A stretch of 15,107 nucleotides of DNA. Origin: an uncultured Parafilimonas sp. GTDB lineage: Bacteria; Bacteroidota; Bacteroidia; Chitinophagales; Chitinophagaceae. Both the position numbers and the translations under genes were made by a program. Of this stretch, positions 8,319-15,107 are shown one piece after another. Each line of letters begins with the position of its first letter. The first letter of the stretch is position 1. Below the pieces are notes generated by a model. That model worked only from the letters and a program-made list of their open reading frames with translations. It made no database searches and was not told the origin of the DNA. The stretch is taken from positions 1 through 15,107 of the forward strand of contig CALAGJ010000023.1 in NCBI GenBank assembly GCA_937892395.1, given 5' to 3'.

Positions 8319-8350
8319 AAAGACATCCTGTCTTTATAAAACGACATCGT
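8319..8350. promoter_or_regulatory. Tandem palindromes, candidate operator of hsp20
   Basis: AAAGACA-TCC-TGTCTTT (8319-8335) is a perfect inverted repeat with 7-bp arms and a 3-bp centre. Six bases later ACGA-CA-TCGT (8341-8350) is a second, shorter palindrome. Both contain GACATC, at 8322 and 8343, exactly 21 bp apart, which places them on the same DNA face two turns apart. This is the geometry expected for a dimeric regulator bound at two sites. No known regulator is assigned. Confidence 0.45.
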
Positions 8351-8372
8351 ATGCCTTAATGTCAGTAAAAAA

Positions 8373-8400
8373 GCCAATGGAATGAGTTTTGGACATTGGC
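8373..8400 (+). promoter_or_regulatory. Hairpin GCCAATG...CATTGGC in the hsp20 leader
   Basis: Seven-bp perfect arms at 8373-8379 and 8394-8400 enclose a 14-nt loop. With one bulge, the flanking A-rich and T-rich stretches extend the stem. It ends 37 nt before the hsp20 ATG, so it would be in the 5' leader if transcription starts upstream. It could be an RNA thermometer-like leader structure, a protein-binding site, or simply an operator. It does not sequester the start codon itself, which weakens the thermometer idea. Confidence 0.35.
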
Positions 8401-8437
8401 ATTTTATAACAATTATAAAAAACTAAAAAATTAAATT

Positions 8438-8845
8438 ATGTTACCAATTCATTTCAACAAAAGTTTTGACAAATTCTTTGATGAATTTCTTACTCAATTA
8501 CCAGTTCATTCTGGTAAACAAACGCCCCCGGTAAATATTCATGAAACACCAGATGCCTACCACTTAGAAGTAGTAGCCCCTGGATTGAAAAAGGAGGATT
8601 TTAAAATTAATTTGGAAAATGGTTTGCTGTCTGTCAGCTATGAAAAAAAAGAACAGTCAGACGAAAAAAAATACAAAACACACCGTAGAGAATTTTATTA
8701 TGAAAGCTTTACAAGAAGTTTTACTGTAGGTGAAAAGATTAAAGCAGATGGCATAGCTGCAAAGTATGAAAATGGTGTTTTGCAAGTGTATCTTCCAAAA
8801 AAAGAGGAAATAAAACTTACCCCAAAAGAAATTACAATAGATTAA
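8438..8845 (+). CDS. Small heat-shock protein, Hsp20/alpha-crystallin family
   Basis: This 135-aa ATP-independent holdase chaperone binds unfolding cytoplasmic proteins and keeps them refoldable. Residues 1-28 form the short variable N-terminal arm (MLPIHFNKSFDKFFDEFL). The alpha-crystallin domain spans ~30-122, from PPVNIHETPDAYHLEVVAPGLKKEDFKINLENG (cited in two halves, ~30-46 and ~47-62) to the diagnostic AAKYENGVLQVYLPK (A-x3-x-NGVL, ~108-122). The C-terminal tail ends EITID, retaining the I-x-I motif that docks neighbouring subunits in the oligomer. Length is typical of Bacteroidota Hsp20. The gene is monocistronic: repeat-rich control DNA lies upstream and a strong terminator follows 24 bp after the stop. 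Stress induction is expected from the family, but the regulator is unknown. Confidence 0.95.
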   Translation: MLPIHFNKSFDKFFDEFLTQLPVHSGKQTPPVNIHETPDAYHLEVVAPGLKKEDFKINLENGLLSVSYEKKEQSDEKKYKTHRREFYYESFTRSFTVGEKIKADGIAAKYENGVLQVYLPKKEEIKLTPKEITID

Positions 8846-8868
8846 GTAGAGGTTGGTTTTGATTTTAG

Positions 8869-8897
8869 AAACCCTATGTGTTTACATGGGGTTTTTT
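8869..8897 (+). terminator. Rho-independent terminator after hsp20
   Basis: Arms 8869-8879 (AAACCCTATGT) and 8884-8894 (ACATGGGGTTT) form an 11-bp stem with one T-G pair and a 4-nt GTTT loop. A continuous T run to 8897 follows. It begins 24 bp after the hsp20 stop. The A-run at the base makes it partly functional for the opposite strand, where the serine hydrolase gene converges. Confidence 0.85.
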
Positions 8898-8923
8898 ATT
8901 GCGAAGTCTCTGACTTCGCAATA
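8897..8923. repeat. Perfect 12-bp hairpin, REP-like palindrome
   Basis: TATTGCGAAGTC (8897-8908) and GACTTCGCAATA (8912-8923) are perfectly complementary with only TCT between them, and the element starts in the T tail of the hsp20 terminator. Its GC-rich core (GCGAAGTC/GACTTCGC) stands out against the AT-rich background, and no other copy is in the window. It lies between convergent genes, the usual home of dispersed REP-type palindromes. It has no T tract of its own on the plus strand; on the minus strand it is followed by an A/T tract and could help end the serine hydrolase transcript. Confidence 0.6.
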
Positions 8924-9003
8924 GGTTATGTTCTTTATAGTTTCAAACTATTGCATAAAATATTAGAAAAATTGGAGCCATTTTTTTGCCATTTGTTCCT
9001 CCT

Positions 9004-10149
9004 TTATTCCCCCAAACTAGTTGTGTCGTAGTGTCCTGTAAAAATGCTTCCAGCCATTTTCATATCATATATATTATAATTCGTTTTATTCCCAATCACT
9101 ATTACAGTAGCTGTGTCCTGCACCCATCGGTTAAATAATATATTGCTGCCGTGCCACTTGCCATTATGATACACCAATGTATCTCCATTGGAGAAAAAGA
9201 GCCGCCAGCCCAAACCATAGTTATGCATGCTTTCCTTTTCATTACTCATGGGAGTAAAAGCCATGTCAGTTGTTTCTTTATGGAGAAACCGGTGCTCATA
9301 TATTGCCTTATCCCAAAGTAAAAGATCTCGGGGTGTGCTATAGACATTTTTATCACCATAAGTACAATCAAAAGCATCCATCAAAAATGGCTTATTTACA
9401 CTTAGAGTGGGTATATATTTCGATGTATCTGCTATGGTAAACAAATAGCTGTGTTTCATACCTAAAGGCTCAAAAATGGTTTCACTAAAATACTCTTTTA
9501 ATGATTTTCCCGTTACCTGCTCGATGATAAGTGCAAGAAACACATAGTTTGTATTACAGTAATTAAAATGCGTATTTGCAGGCCATGCAATAGTGGGTTG
9601 TTTTTCGACAAAATAGTTAAGCACATCCTTGTTCGTCATTTTGGTAGCCTGATTCCACTCAGTCATAGCATGTAGATAATTGGATAAGCCACTTCTATGA
9701 CACAAAAGGCTGCGTATCGTAATTCCTTTATATGGAAATCCTTTAAAATATTTTTGCAAGCTATCATTAAGACTAAGCTTATGCTCCTCCCAGAGCTTTA
9801 AAATGCTCATGGCAGTAAAAGTTTTGGAGGCAGATGCAAGATGCAATGGCGTTTCGGCAGTCATTGTATCTTTTGTATCAAAATTTGAATATCCGCGATA
9901 ATCTTCAAATAATATCTGGCCATTTTTAGCCACTACAATGCTACCATTAAATCCTGTATTTCCAAGTAAAGTATCATACAGTTGCTCAATCTGTTTTCTA
10001 TAGCCTAATGCTTCATCATTTTCTAATGTTCTGAAAGTAAATGATGTAGGATGAAGTTCATCATGCAATGGTAATTTCTTGTTCTCTTTTTTATCATTAC
10101 TACATCCTGCAAAACAGAGGAGAACAATAAAGGAAAATAATAATTTCAT
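9004..10149 (-). CDS. Serine hydrolase lipoprotein, class C beta-lactamase/PBP-like fold
   Basis: This 381-aa protein starts at ATG 10147-10149, where MKLLFSFIVLLCFAGC is a clean lipoprotein signal with lipobox Cys at residue 16. The frame is open to 10200, but the extra 17 residues would bury the signal. Catalytic motifs of the family are present: S-A-S-K with nucleophile Ser106 and Lys109, Y-C-N at 197-199, and H-N-G at 328-330 in place of KTG. Supporting segments include AETPLHLASASKTFTAMSIL, SLLCHRSGLSNY, IFEPLGMKHSYLF, YSTPRDLLLWDKAIY and YGLGWRLF. The substrate could be a D-amino-acid peptide, peptidoglycan fragment or ester. True beta-lactamase activity is not implied, because H-N-G and an extended tail are typical of the hydrolase/esterase branches. 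It would face the periplasm or cell surface. The gene is divergent from the GlmU-like gene. Confidence 0.9.
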   Translation of the reverse strand: MKLLFSFIVLLCFAGCSNDKKENKKLPLHDELHPTSFTFRTLENDEALGYRKQIEQLYDTLLGNTGFNGSIVVAKNGQILFEDYRGYSNFDTKDTMTAETPLHLASASKTFTAMSILKLWEEHKLSLNDSLQKYFKGFPYKGITIRSLLCHRSGLSNYLHAMTEWNQATKMTNKDVLNYFVEKQPTIAWPANTHFNYCNTNYVFLALIIEQVTGKSLKEYFSETIFEPLGMKHSYLFTIADTSKYIPTLSVNKPFLMDAFDCTYGDKNVYSTPRDLLLWDKAIYEHRFLHKETTDMAFTPMSNEKESMHNYGLGWRLFFSNGDTLVYHNGKWHGSNILFNRWVQDTATVIVIGNKTNYNIYDMKMAGSIFTGHYDTTSLGE

Positions 10150-10242
10150 GTAGTAATTTCTATGATGCATGATGATTAAAAAGTGGGCAAATAAAAGCAT
10201 TCAAAGCATTCAATATTTTTATACGTTTACAAAAAATTTTTT
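10150..10242. promoter_or_regulatory. Short divergent intergenic region with 9-bp tandem repeat
   Basis: This 93-bp gap lies between the serine hydrolase and the GlmU-like gene. AAAGCATTC occurs twice in direct tandem at 10194-10202 and 10203-10211. TACGTTTA at 10222-10229 is a 7/8 match to the -7 box for the plus strand but lies only 13 bp from the ATG, so it is doubtful. Nothing else is evident. Confidence 0.3.
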
Positions 10243-11376
10243 ATGACAATTATATTATATGATAATCACCAAAGAGATCAGCTTTATCCATTAAATAGTT
10301 GTCGTGCCAATGCGGAATTGCGTTGTGGCATTTGGTCTGTGGAAGAAAGATGGAAATTATTTGTTGGGGATGAAAATATATGCATTCAGACTACTCCTTT
10401 ACTACAGCAATTGTATCCGGCATCTGAATCTGGATATTGCATTTGGGTAGATGCTGCTTTGCAATGTAGTCTTGAAGTAATGGAGCAGATTATTGCACTA
10501 AAACCCGGTGAAATAATGCTACATGATGATCAAATTGTAGCATCATCCATCCATCCATTAATACCAACAAATGCCAATCTAAACATCAAAAAAAATCAAT
10601 TAAAAGGCAATTGTACTGTTATACAAAAGCCCTGGCATGTATTTCAATATAATGATGCATGGATTAGAGAAGACATGAACATGCTATCCAAATTTTTGGG
10701 TTCTGCATATATTAAAGATGGGAATACAATAATGGCTAAGAATGCTGTCATAAAAAACAGTATAATAAATGATGAAACCGGGCCAGTATTTATTGGGGAG
10801 AATGCCTTGATAATGGAAGGATGCACCATTAGAGGACCATTTGCTATTGGAGAAAATGCAGTCCTTAAAATGGGTACAAAAATCTATGGACCGGTCAGCT
10901 TAGGAAAGCAAGCAGTAGCGGGTGGAGAAATAAAAAATGCAGTCATACAATCATACAGCAATAAAGCACATGATGGTTATTTGGGAGATAGCGTAATAGG
11001 ACAGTGGTGTAATTTAGGAGCTGGCACTACAAACAGTAATGTAAAAAATGATGGCGGCATAGTAGAGCTGTGGAATCCATTGCAAAAAATGTATGAGCCT
11101 GTATCACAAAAATGTGGTATGATCATGGGGGATTATTGCAGAACTGCCATTCAAACAACCATCAACACAGGCACTTTGATTGATATGGGTTGTAGTGTGG
11201 TTGATAGAAATTTGATTAGAAAATACATGCCACCATTTGTGCAAGGGGGCACCATCAATCATAGAAAAATTCCATTTGACAAACTAATGCTTGCCATCAA
11301 AAACTGGAAGGCGATGAAGCATCAAGTGTTCACCACTCAGGAAGAAAATGTACTAAGAAATTTATATTCCAGATAA
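10243..11376 (+). CDS. GlmU-like putative sugar nucleotidyltransferase/acyltransferase, Bacteroidota type
   Basis: This 377-aa protein matches the Bacteroidota GlmU-family layout. An N-terminal half (~1-150; YPLNSCRANAELRCGIWSVEERW at ~14-36) resembles the family's PL-x3-R-x2-A-x-x-R-x-G-I segment but lacks the classical GlmU pyrophosphorylase loop L-x-G-G-x-G-T-R-M. A C-terminal left-handed beta-helix (~160-325) shows hexapeptide repeats: GPVFIGENALIMEGCTIRG, AIGENAVLKMGTKIYGPVSLG, then a GlmU-like DGYLGDSVIGQWCNLGAGTTNSNVKND divided around residues 246-272. The N-L-G-A-G-T-T-N-S-N stretch corresponds to GlmU's N-I-G-A-G-T. These proteins are thought to act in activated amino-sugar synthesis for the cell wall, but catalysis is not proven by sequence. 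ATG 10243 is the first Met of the frame. It converges on rpoC and is closed by a hairpin terminator. Confidence 0.85.
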   Translation: MTIILYDNHQRDQLYPLNSCRANAELRCGIWSVEERWKLFVGDENICIQTTPLLQQLYPASESGYCIWVDAALQCSLEVMEQIIALKPGEIMLHDDQIVASSIHPLIPTNANLNIKKNQLKGNCTVIQKPWHVFQYNDAWIREDMNMLSKFLGSAYIKDGNTIMAKNAVIKNSIINDETGPVFIGENALIMEGCTIRGPFAIGENAVLKMGTKIYGPVSLGKQAVAGGEIKNAVIQSYSNKAHDGYLGDSVIGQWCNLGAGTTNSNVKNDGGIVELWNPLQKMYEPVSQKCGMIMGDYCRTAIQTTINTGTLIDMGCSVVDRNLIRKYMPPFVQGGTINHRKIPFDKLMLAIKNWKAMKHQVFTTQEENVLRNLYSR

Positions 11377-11378
11377 GC

Positions 11379-11412
11379 AAAAAGGCTGTCCTTTTGAGAC
11401 AGCCTTTACATA
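11379..11412. terminator. Bidirectional terminator between GlmU-like gene and rpoC
   Basis: Perfect 10-bp arms AAAGGCTGTC (11381-11390) and GACAGCCTTT (11398-11407) flank a 7-nt loop. The stem begins 4 bp after the GlmU-like stop and lies 46 bp past the rpoC stop. The minus strand has the better U tract (five T after the stem), so it fits best as the rpoC terminator. On the plus strand the tail is ACATATTTTCT, which is weaker. Confidence 0.85.
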
Positions 11413-11453
11413 TTTTCTATTCAGTAAATGAGTAGATACGAAGTTGTTGAATC

Positions 11454-14400
11454 TTATTCAAATTCATCAAAACTCATGGCTTCACGAGCCGTACTTAGCA
11501 GCTCATATTCTTCCTTATTTCCAACTATCATATTATCAAATTCACGCATACCAGTTCCCGCAGGAATCAAATGGCCTGTAATTACATTCTCTTTCAATCC
11601 CATCATATCATCACGCTTGCCGTGTATGGCAGCAGAACTTAATACTTTTGTAGTTTCCTGGAATGAAGCCGCTGAAATCCAACTTTGCACACCAAGTGAC
11701 GCCTTTGTGATACCTAAAAGCACAGGTCTTGCAGTTGCAGTTTGTGCATCACGCACTTCCAACAACCTTTTATCTCCTCTACGTAGTAATGAATTCTCTT
11801 CCCTCATTTCACGAAGTGTAATAATCTGACCTGGTCTGTATTTTGTGCTATCGCCGGGTTCAGTTACAACCTTTTTATCCATTACTCCATCGTTCTCTTC
11901 TATAAAGTCAAAACGATCAGACAAATCCTCTTCCAAGAATTTTGTATCTCCGGCATCCACAATCTCCACCTTTTTCATCATCTGCCTTACAATAACCTCA
12001 ATATGTTTGTCATTGATTTTTACACCTTGCAAACGATACACTTCCTGTATTTCATTTACAACATATTCCTGTACGGCAAACGGACCTTTAATAGCTAAGA
12101 TATCAGCTGGAGAAATAAGTCCATCTGATAGTGGTGTACCTGCTTTTACAAAGTCACCATCTTGAATCAAGATTTGACGTATAAGAGGTACTAAATATTT
12201 CTTAATAATACCATCTCTTGCTTCTACTATTATTTCCCTGTTTCCACGTTTGATGCTACCAAATGAAACTACACCATCTATTTCAGAAACTACGGCGGGA
12301 TTACTTGGATTCCTTGCTTCAAACAATTCTGTAACACGTGGCAAACCTCCGGTTATATCACTGCTCTTACGAAGGGCACGTGGTATTTTCACCAACACTT
12401 GACCTGCTTTTACCTCTTCGCCTTCTTCAACAACCATACGGCTACCAGCAGGCATAGTGTACATCTTCGACTCCTTACCTTCTACACGAATAGTTGGTAT
12501 CTTAGATTTATCTTTTGTTTCAATAACTACTTTATCTCTATGTCCGGTTTGTTCATCAGATTCTTCACGATAGGTAATTCCTTCAATTACATTGTCAAAC
12601 TCAATACGACCAGCCATTTCAGCAACTATTACGTTGTTAAATGGATCCCATGTACAAACGGTATCCCCTTTCTTTATTTGCTGACCTTCTTTTACAGTTA
12701 GGGTAGCACCATAAGGGATATTGCTGGTAATTAATAATCGATCATTTTTTAAATCCATTATACGAACCTCACCGGTACGACCTATTACTATCTGTACTTT
12801 TTGACCTTCATTATTTACAGAAGCAACAGTTCTTAAACCATCAAATTGGATAGTACCTTCAAACTTAGCTTTAAGTGCAGACTCAATGGATGCAGAACCT
12901 GCCACACCACCCACGTGGAATGTACGAAGTGTAAGCTGCGTACCCGGCTCACCAATTGATTGTGCAGCAATAATACCCACTGCATCACCTTTTTGAGCAA
13001 TGTATCCTGTTGCTAAATTCTTACCATAGCATTTTACACATACACCTCTCCTACTTTCGCAAGTAAGTACTGATCTTATTTCTACAGTTTCAATTCCTGC
13101 TTCTTCAATTTGTTCTGCAATATCTTCACTAATAGGAGAACCACCTTCTAAAATCAACTCATCAGTAACAGGATCAAATACATCATGTAGTGATGTTCTA
13201 CCTACTATACGATCTGACAATGATTCAATAACATCTTCATTATCCTTTAATGCCGATGTAGCTATGCCTCTTAATGTACCACAATCTTCATCAGAAATTA
13301 CAACGTCCTGAGATACATCCACCAAGCGTCGAGTTAGATAACCCGCATCCGCTGTTTTAAGTGCGGTATCCGCAAGACCCTTACGTGCACCGTGTGTGGA
13401 AATGAAATAATCCAATACGTTTAATCCTCCTTTGAAATTTGAAAGGATAGGATTTTCAATAATCTCTGAACCAGAGGAACCAGATTTACGTGGCTTTGCC
13501 ATCAATCCTCTGATACCTGCCAGCTGTTTTACCTGCTGCTTGGAACCTCTTGCACCGCTATCCAACATCATATAAACAGAGTTGAAACCCTGCTTATCAT
13601 TTTGCATTTCACGTATGAGTGATTCGGTTATATAAGTATCCACTCGGCTCCATATATCAACCACCTGATTATAACGCTCATTGTTTGTGATAAGGCCCAT
13701 GTTATAATTCTCCCAAACCTCATCCACTTCTACTTTTGCTTTATCCAGCAACTCCTGTCTCATTTCTGGTATGATCAGGTCGTTAATACTAAATGATAAA
13801 CCACCTTTAAATGCCATTCTGAAACCTAGTTGCTTGATATCATCTAAGAATTTTGCAGTTTTTGGCACATCGGTTATCTTAATGATATCACCAATGATTT
13901 CACGTAAACTTTTCTTAGTTAATAATGCATTAATATATCCTACTTCTTTAGGTACATGTTGATTAAAGAGCACACGACCAACTGTAGTTTCAATAACTTT
14001 TCTTTCTAATACACCTTCATTGGTACGCACTATGGTACGCACTCTGATGTTTGCATGCAAATCAACAACTCTTTCATTAAAAGCTATTACAACATCTTCA
14101 ATGCTATAGAACGCTTTTCCTTCTCCTTTTATCTTTTCTGTTTCTGTCGATTTTTTTCCCTTCGTAATGTAGTATAGACCAAGCACCATGTCCTGAGATG
14201 GAAGTGTGATTGGAGTACCATTTTGTGGGTTTAAGATATTGTGTGATGAAAGCATCAAGAGCTGAGCTTCTAATATTGCTGCATTACTCAATGGTACGTG
14301 CACCGCCATTTGGTCACCGTCAAAGTCAGCGTTAAATGCCGCAGTTACCAGAGGATGCAATTGTATTGCTTTACCCTCTACTAATTTTGGCTGAAATGCC

Positions 14401-15107
14401 TGAATAGAGAGCCTGTGTAGTGTAGGAGCACGATTGAGCATTACAGGGTGACCACGTAAAATGTTCTCAAGTATATCCCAAATTACAGCTTCTTTTTTAT
14501 CGACTAATTTCTTGGCACTCTTTACAGTTTTTACCACACCTCGCTCTATGAGCTTGCGGATAATAAATGGCTTGAAAAGCTCGGCGGCCATATCTTTTGG
14601 AAGACCACACTCATGCATTTTCAATTCAGGACCTACAACAATTACAGAACGTCCGCTATAATCAACCCTTTTACCAAGTAAGTTTTGACGGAACCGACCC
14701 TGCTTTCCTTTTAATACATCGCTTAATGATTTTAATGCACGACCACCTTCTGCTTTTACTGCATTTGATTTACGTGAATTATCCATTAAACTGTCAATAG
14801 CTTCTTGCAACATCCTTTTTTCATTTCGTAAAATGACTTCGGGGGCTTTAATTTCTAACAAACGTTTTAAACGATTATTTCTGATAATCACACGACGATA
14901 TAAATCATTTAAATCAGATGAAGCAAAACGACCACCATCTAATGGAACCAAAGGACGTAACTCAGGGGGTATTACAGGAATATACTGCATCACCATCCAT
15001 TCAGGCTTATTTACGATATGTGAATTTGCTTCACGAAAAGCTTCTACTACACTTAAACGTTTCAAAGCTTCAGCTTTACGTTGTTGAGAGGTTTCAAAGG
15101 CTGCAGC
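11454..15107 (-). CDS. rpoC: DNA-directed RNA polymerase subunit beta' (5'-partial)
   Basis: The frame is open from the right edge (AAAFETSQQRKAEALKRL...) to TAA at 11454-11456, giving 1217 residues. Compared with E. coli RpoC about 200 N-terminal residues are missing, including the first zinc site. The apparent start at 15063-15065 is an internal TTG (Leu), not the gene start. The active-site NADFDGD is encoded at 14313-14333 and supplies the three Mg-binding aspartates. Other marks are LNRAPTLHRLSIQAFQP, the bridge helix GARGSKQQVKQLAGIRGLMAKP, HGARKGLADTALKTADAGYLTRRLVD, the second zinc site (DCGTLRG with CESRRGVCVKC) and the trigger loop LTLRTFHVGGVAG. The insertion KPRKSGSSGSEIIENPI and the ending REAMSFDEFE are of Bacteroidota type. 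rpoB is expected just beyond the right edge. Confidence 0.98.
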   Translation of the reverse strand, partial: AAAFETSQQRKAEALKRLSVVEAFREANSHIVNKPEWMVMQYIPVIPPELRPLVPLDGGRFASSDLNDLYRRVIIRNNRLKRLLEIKAPEVILRNEKRMLQEAIDSLMDNSRKSNAVKAEGGRALKSLSDVLKGKQGRFRQNLLGKRVDYSGRSVIVVGPELKMHECGLPKDMAAELFKPFIIRKLIERGVVKTVKSAKKLVDKKEAVIWDILENILRGHPVMLNRAPTLHRLSIQAFQPKLVEGKAIQLHPLVTAAFNADFDGDQMAVHVPLSNAAILEAQLLMLSSHNILNPQNGTPITLPSQDMVLGLYYITKGKKSTETEKIKGEGKAFYSIEDVVIAFNERVVDLHANIRVRTIVRTNEGVLERKVIETTVGRVLFNQHVPKEVGYINALLTKKSLREIIGDIIKITDVPKTAKFLDDIKQLGFRMAFKGGLSFSINDLIIPEMRQELLDKAKVEVDEVWENYNMGLITNNERYNQVVDIWSRVDTYITESLIREMQNDKQGFNSVYMMLDSGARGSKQQVKQLAGIRGLMAKPRKSGSSGSEIIENPILSNFKGGLNVLDYFISTHGARKGLADTALKTADAGYLTRRLVDVSQDVVISDEDCGTLRGIATSALKDNEDVIESLSDRIVGRTSLHDVFDPVTDELILEGGSPISEDIAEQIEEAGIETVEIRSVLTCESRRGVCVKCYGKNLATGYIAQKGDAVGIIAAQSIGEPGTQLTLRTFHVGGVAGSASIESALKAKFEGTIQFDGLRTVASVNNEGQKVQIVIGRTGEVRIMDLKNDRLLITSNIPYGATLTVKEGQQIKKGDTVCTWDPFNNVIVAEMAGRIEFDNVIEGITYREESDEQTGHRDKVVIETKDKSKIPTIRVEGKESKMYTMPAGSRMVVEEGEEVKAGQVLVKIPRALRKSSDITGGLPRVTELFEARNPSNPAVVSEIDGVVSFGSIKRGNREIIVEARDGIIKKYLVPLIRQILIQDGDFVKAGTPLSDGLISPADILAIKGPFAVQEYVVNEIQEVYRLQGVKINDKHIEVIVRQMMKKVEIVDAGDTKFLEEDLSDRFDFIEENDGVMDKKVVTEPGDSTKYRPGQIITLREMREENSLLRRGDKRLLEVRDAQTATARPVLLGITKASLGVQSWISAASFQETTKVLSSAAIHGKRDDMMGLKENVITGHLIPAGTGMREFDNMIVGNKEEYELLSTAREAMSFDEFE

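Larger units (their letters stand above)
8288..8407. repeat. 13-bp exact direct repeat ATTGGCATTTTAT flanking the hsp20 control region
   Basis: The 13-mer occurs at 8288-8300 and again at 8395-8407, 107 bp apart and in the same orientation. The second copy overlaps the right arm of the hairpin at 8373-8400, whose left arm carries the same ATTGGC core in inverted orientation. Thus three ATTGGC/GCCAAT cores lie within 120 bp. It may be a regulator site or a relic of a local duplication. Confidence 0.5.
8214..8437. promoter_or_regulatory. Divergent intergenic region between T9SS gene and hsp20
   Basis: This 224-bp region contains no coding sequence but is dense in repeats. On the minus strand TAGATTTG at 8251-8258 matches the Bacteroidota -7 box TAnnTTTG exactly, 38 bp from the T9SS gene ATG; no TTG sits at the usual -33 distance. 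Toward hsp20 there are a perfect 17-bp palindrome (8319-8335), a 10-bp palindrome (8341-8350), a 13-bp direct repeat (8288-8300 and 8395-8407) and a hairpin (8373-8400). No CIRCE (HrcA) element is present. I could not place a convincing hsp20 promoter. Confidence 0.45.

Noticed and set aside
8214..8437. CIRCE/HrcA operator for hsp20
   Set aside because: No TTAGCACTC-N9-GAGTGCTAA or close variant is present; the palindromes found have different sequence and spacing.
10150..10200. 17-residue N-terminal extension of the serine hydrolase
   Set aside because: A start at 10149 gives a textbook lipoprotein signal with Cys16; the extension would bury it and covers the divergent promoter region.
11428..15087. 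Plus-strand ORFs of 60-133 codons opposite rpoC
   Set aside because: They are antisense shadows of a highly conserved gene with low-complexity Ser/Thr/Ile-rich translations and no recognisable domain.
1..15107. CRISPR arrays, insertion sequences, phage genes, tRNA or rRNA genes
   Set aside because: No regularly spaced repeats, transposase or integrase motifs, tRNA cloverleaf candidates or rRNA sequence were seen on either strand.

Overview
The window is AT-rich and carries several hallmarks of Bacteroidota, probably the Chitinophagaceae or a close relative: a SusC/SusD outer-membrane import pair, a type IX secretion (T9SS) sorting domain, lipoproteins with short lipoboxes, the Bacteroidota-type GlmU-like protein, and an RpoC of the Bacteroidota type (for example the KPRKSG insertion before EIIENPI). 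Shine-Dalgarno sequences are largely absent, as expected for this phylum. The family assignment is inference from family content; no search was run.

Layout. (1) 1-5373: a minus-strand operon reading SusC-like TonB-dependent transporter, SusD-like lipoprotein, then a PKD-domain lipoprotein that runs off the left edge. The genes are 5-9 bp apart, so they are very likely co-transcribed. No glycoside hydrolase or peptidase is in view, so the substrate is unknown. (2) 5374-7023: an EamA/DMT-type permease (+) and a DeoR/GlpR-type sugar-responsive repressor (-), convergent with abutting stop codons. The repressor may control the permease and the Sus operon. (3) 7164-8213: a T9SS-targeted surface or secreted protein gene interrupted by one in-frame TGA. 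(4) 8438-8845: a small heat-shock protein (Hsp20) with an intergenic region rich in palindromes and direct repeats. It is followed by a rho-independent terminator and a second perfect hairpin. (5) 9004-10149: a serine hydrolase lipoprotein of the class C beta-lactamase/PBP fold. (6) 10243-11376: a GlmU-like left-handed beta-helix protein, separated by a bidirectional terminator from the convergent rpoC. (7) 11454-15107: rpoC, complete at its C-terminus but lacking roughly the first 200 residues, which lie beyond the right edge.

How it fits together. The left half looks like a nutrient-uptake locus: outer-membrane import by SusCD, accessory lipoprotein binding, an inner-membrane permease and a sugar-phosphate-type repressor. 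The right half is housekeeping. I see no phage, transposon, CRISPR, tRNA or rRNA, and no clearly new multi-gene system. The points most worth a second look are the single nonsense codon in the T9SS gene (every terminal stop visible is TAA), the structured hsp20 upstream region, the inverted repeat ahead of the permease, and the misplaced lipobox of the SusD protein.
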